Source of the DNA: Nitrosopumilus sp. BACL13 MAG-121220-bin23
GTDB lineage: Archaea; Thermoproteota; Nitrososphaeria; Nitrososphaerales; Nitrosopumilaceae
Assembly (NCBI GenBank): GCA_001437625.1
Contig: LIAL01000062.1
Location: forward strand, 1-6,366
DNA length: 6,366 nt
Direction of reading: 5' to 3'
This document shows, one piece after another, positions 5,072 through 6,366 of this stretch. The stretch's first letter is position 1; every line of letters begins with the position of its first letter. The notes below the pieces were generated by a model, which was not told the DNA's origin, made no database searches, and worked only from the letters and a program-made list of their open reading frames with translations. The translations under genes and the position numbers were made by a program.

Positions 5072-6366
5072 ATGTATTCAGTAATTTTAACAGAATTAGG
5101 GATTTCAGTATTAAATGAAGATAAGATAGACAAGGCATTTCCATTCTCAAATCCAGTTAAAGAATATCTTGCAGTAAAAAATAAGGAATCAAAATTAAAT
5201 GAGATAATAGATTATTTAGCTAAAAGTCAAAGAGGTTTTTCAGTTAGTGATGAATCATTACTTGCTATTTTGAAAAAATTTTCAATTGATTGTCACATCA
5301 TGGATTCAGAAGAATTGGAAAAAATCCAATCAACAAAACCACAAATAATTGTTGATTCAGGATTTGCATCTAATCTTCAAGATACATTAGGAAAGTTAAG
5401 AGAATTTGCTTTAGGATTTTCGTCTTCAAAAGTTACAGAAGTATCACAAAGTCCAGATCTTCACATCATTCAAGCAATTAATTCATTAGACGAAATTGAT
5501 AAAATTGCAAATGGATTAAGTTCAAGACTTAGAGAATGGTACGGATTACATTTTCCAGAATTAGACAACATGATAGATAGTATTAACGGATATTCACAAA
5601 TTGTAATGGCAGGTAAACGTGAATCATTATCAAAACAAGTTTTTGAAGAAGCAGGTTTTCCAGAATCAAAAGTAGAAATGCTATCATTAATTTTAGCAAA
5701 AAGTAGAGGGGGAGATATTTCAGACATTAATTTAACAATAGTTCAATCAATTGCAAAACAAATTTTAGATTTTCATGAGTTACGTAAAAAACTTGAAGAA
5801 CATGTTGAATCAGAAATGCATGAAATTGCACCAAATGTTACAGCCATATTGGGTAGTGCTGTAGGTGCAAGAATTTTAGGAAGAGCTGGAAGTCTCAAAA
5901 AAATGGCATCAATGCCTGCAAGTACAATACAAGTGCTAGGTGCTGAAAAAGCATTGTTTAGAGCATTAAAAACAGGATCACAGCCACCAAAACATGGATT
6001 GTTGTTCCAACATGCAATGGTACATGCAGCGCCTAGATGGCAAAGAGGTAAAATTGCACGAGCAGTTGCTGCAAAAGCAGTAATTGGTGCAAGAGTGGAT
6101 GTTTACGGCGAAGGATTGAATCAAACTTTATTGGATAAACTCAATATCAGAGTGGATGAAATAGGTAAAAAATATGAAAATCCAACTGAAAAAGACCTGA
6201 GACCACCTCAACAATTCCAGCATGATGATGGAAACTTTGGAGGTAAAAGAAAAGGCGGTAGAAGAGAAAGTAGTGGCGGTAGAAGAGAAAGTAGTGGCGG
6301 TAGAAGAGAAAGTAGTGGCGGTAGAAGAGAAAGTAGTGGCGGTAGAAGAGAAAGATCCAGCTATGG
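5072..6366 (+). CDS. nop5: Archaeal Nop5 (Nop56/58) C/D box RNP core protein, 3' end missing
   Basis: Nop5 is the scaffold of the archaeal C/D box RNP. It links L7Ae and the guide RNA to the methyltransferase fibrillarin for 2'-O-methylation of rRNA and tRNA. Translation from the ATG gives 431 complete codons (MYSVILTELGISVLNEDKI...) with no stop before the window ends. In order: an N-terminal domain that in the family binds fibrillarin (about 1-120); a helical coiled-coil region (about 125-250); and the Nop domain, with NVTAILGSAVGARILGRAG from residue 255, PASTIQVLGAEKALFR ending at 297, PPKHGLLFQH around 305-314 and RGKIARAVAAKAVIGARVD after it. Its tail (from about 388) is unusual: instead of the common lysine/glutamate-rich end it has GGKRKGGRRESS followed by more GGRRESS repeats. 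The gene is divergent from pyrD. A fibrillarin gene is often next to nop5 in archaea and could lie beyond the window, but this is not visible. Confidence 0.95.
   Translation, partial: MYSVILTELGISVLNEDKIDKAFPFSNPVKEYLAVKNKESKLNEIIDYLAKSQRGFSVSDESLLAILKKFSIDCHIMDSEELEKIQSTKPQIIVDSGFASNLQDTLGKLREFALGFSSSKVTEVSQSPDLHIIQAINSLDEIDKIANGLSSRLREWYGLHFPELDNMIDSINGYSQIVMAGKRESLSKQVFEEAGFPESKVEMLSLILAKSRGGDISDINLTIVQSIAKQILDFHELRKKLEEHVESEMHEIAPNVTAILGSAVGARILGRAGSLKKMASMPASTIQVLGAEKALFRALKTGSQPPKHGLLFQHAMVHAAPRWQRGKIARAVAAKAVIGARVDVYGEGLNQTLLDKLNIRVDEIGKKYENPTEKDLRPPQQFQHDDGNFGGKRKGGRRESSGGRRESSGGRRESSGGRRESSGGRRERSSY
6254..6354 (+). repeat. 21-bp tandem repeat in the nop5 3' region
   Basis: Four perfect 21-bp units (6254-6274, 6275-6295, 6296-6316, 6317-6337) are followed by a 17-bp partial unit (6338-6354). 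Each encodes GGRRESS, starting at residue 395. Copies are identical at every base, including silent positions, which indicates recent duplication or continuing slippage. The array ends in GGRRERSSYG at the window edge; whether more repeats follow is unknown. Confidence 0.95.

Noticed and set aside
5470..5727. Minus-strand ORF of 85 residues inside nop5
   Set aside because: Nop5 on the plus strand is conserved and continuous through this region; the minus ORF shows no domain and no plausible promoter.

Overview
The window looks like a piece of a Thaumarchaeota (Nitrososphaerota) chromosome, most like the marine ammonia oxidisers of the Nitrosopumilus/Nitrosarchaeum group. The signs are low GC, an archaeal RadA with an N-terminal helix-hairpin-helix domain, a stand-alone ribosomal protein S30e, an archaeal Nop5 (Nop56/58), archaeal TATA boxes close to start codons, and a T-rich archaeal terminator. 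The genus is inferred from protein character and base composition, not from a database search.

Layout. Five genes lie on the minus strand, in transcription order: pyrD (4986-4075), pyrK (4106-3279, overlapping pyrD by 32 bp), a 577-residue radical SAM protein of unknown substrate (3236-1503), ribosomal protein S30e (1462-1280) and radA (1198-50). The run ends in a T-rich terminator at 49-1. On the plus strand, divergent from pyrD across an 85-bp shared promoter region, is nop5, which starts at 5072 and is still open at 6366. It is therefore a 3'-truncated partial gene. Coding density is high, with no gene-free stretch over 300 bp, and no RNA genes, insertion sequences or CRISPR arrays were seen.

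How the genes fit together. pyrD and pyrK form a translationally overlapping pair encoding the catalytic and electron-transfer subunits of a class 1B dihydroorotate dehydrogenase (pyrimidine synthesis). S30e, RadA and Nop5 are information-processing proteins (translation, homologous recombination, C/D-box guided RNA 2'-O-methylation). The radical SAM gene sits between the two groups and its job cannot be read from context alone. TATA-like boxes centred about 27-28 bp upstream of four of the start codons (24-25 bp for the radical SAM GTG) suggest that most of these mRNAs are leaderless.

Most noteworthy: two unrelated genes in this one window, radA and nop5, carry near-perfect in-frame tandem DNA repeats in their C-terminal tails. 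RadA has an 8-residue acidic unit (DTEVEATV-type) behind a lysine-rich linker, and Nop5 has a 7-residue GGRRESS unit. Both look like recently expanded, low-complexity, probably disordered tails added to conserved folded cores. Nothing here amounts to a clear new multi-gene system. The tails and the uncharacterised radical SAM protein are the best leads.
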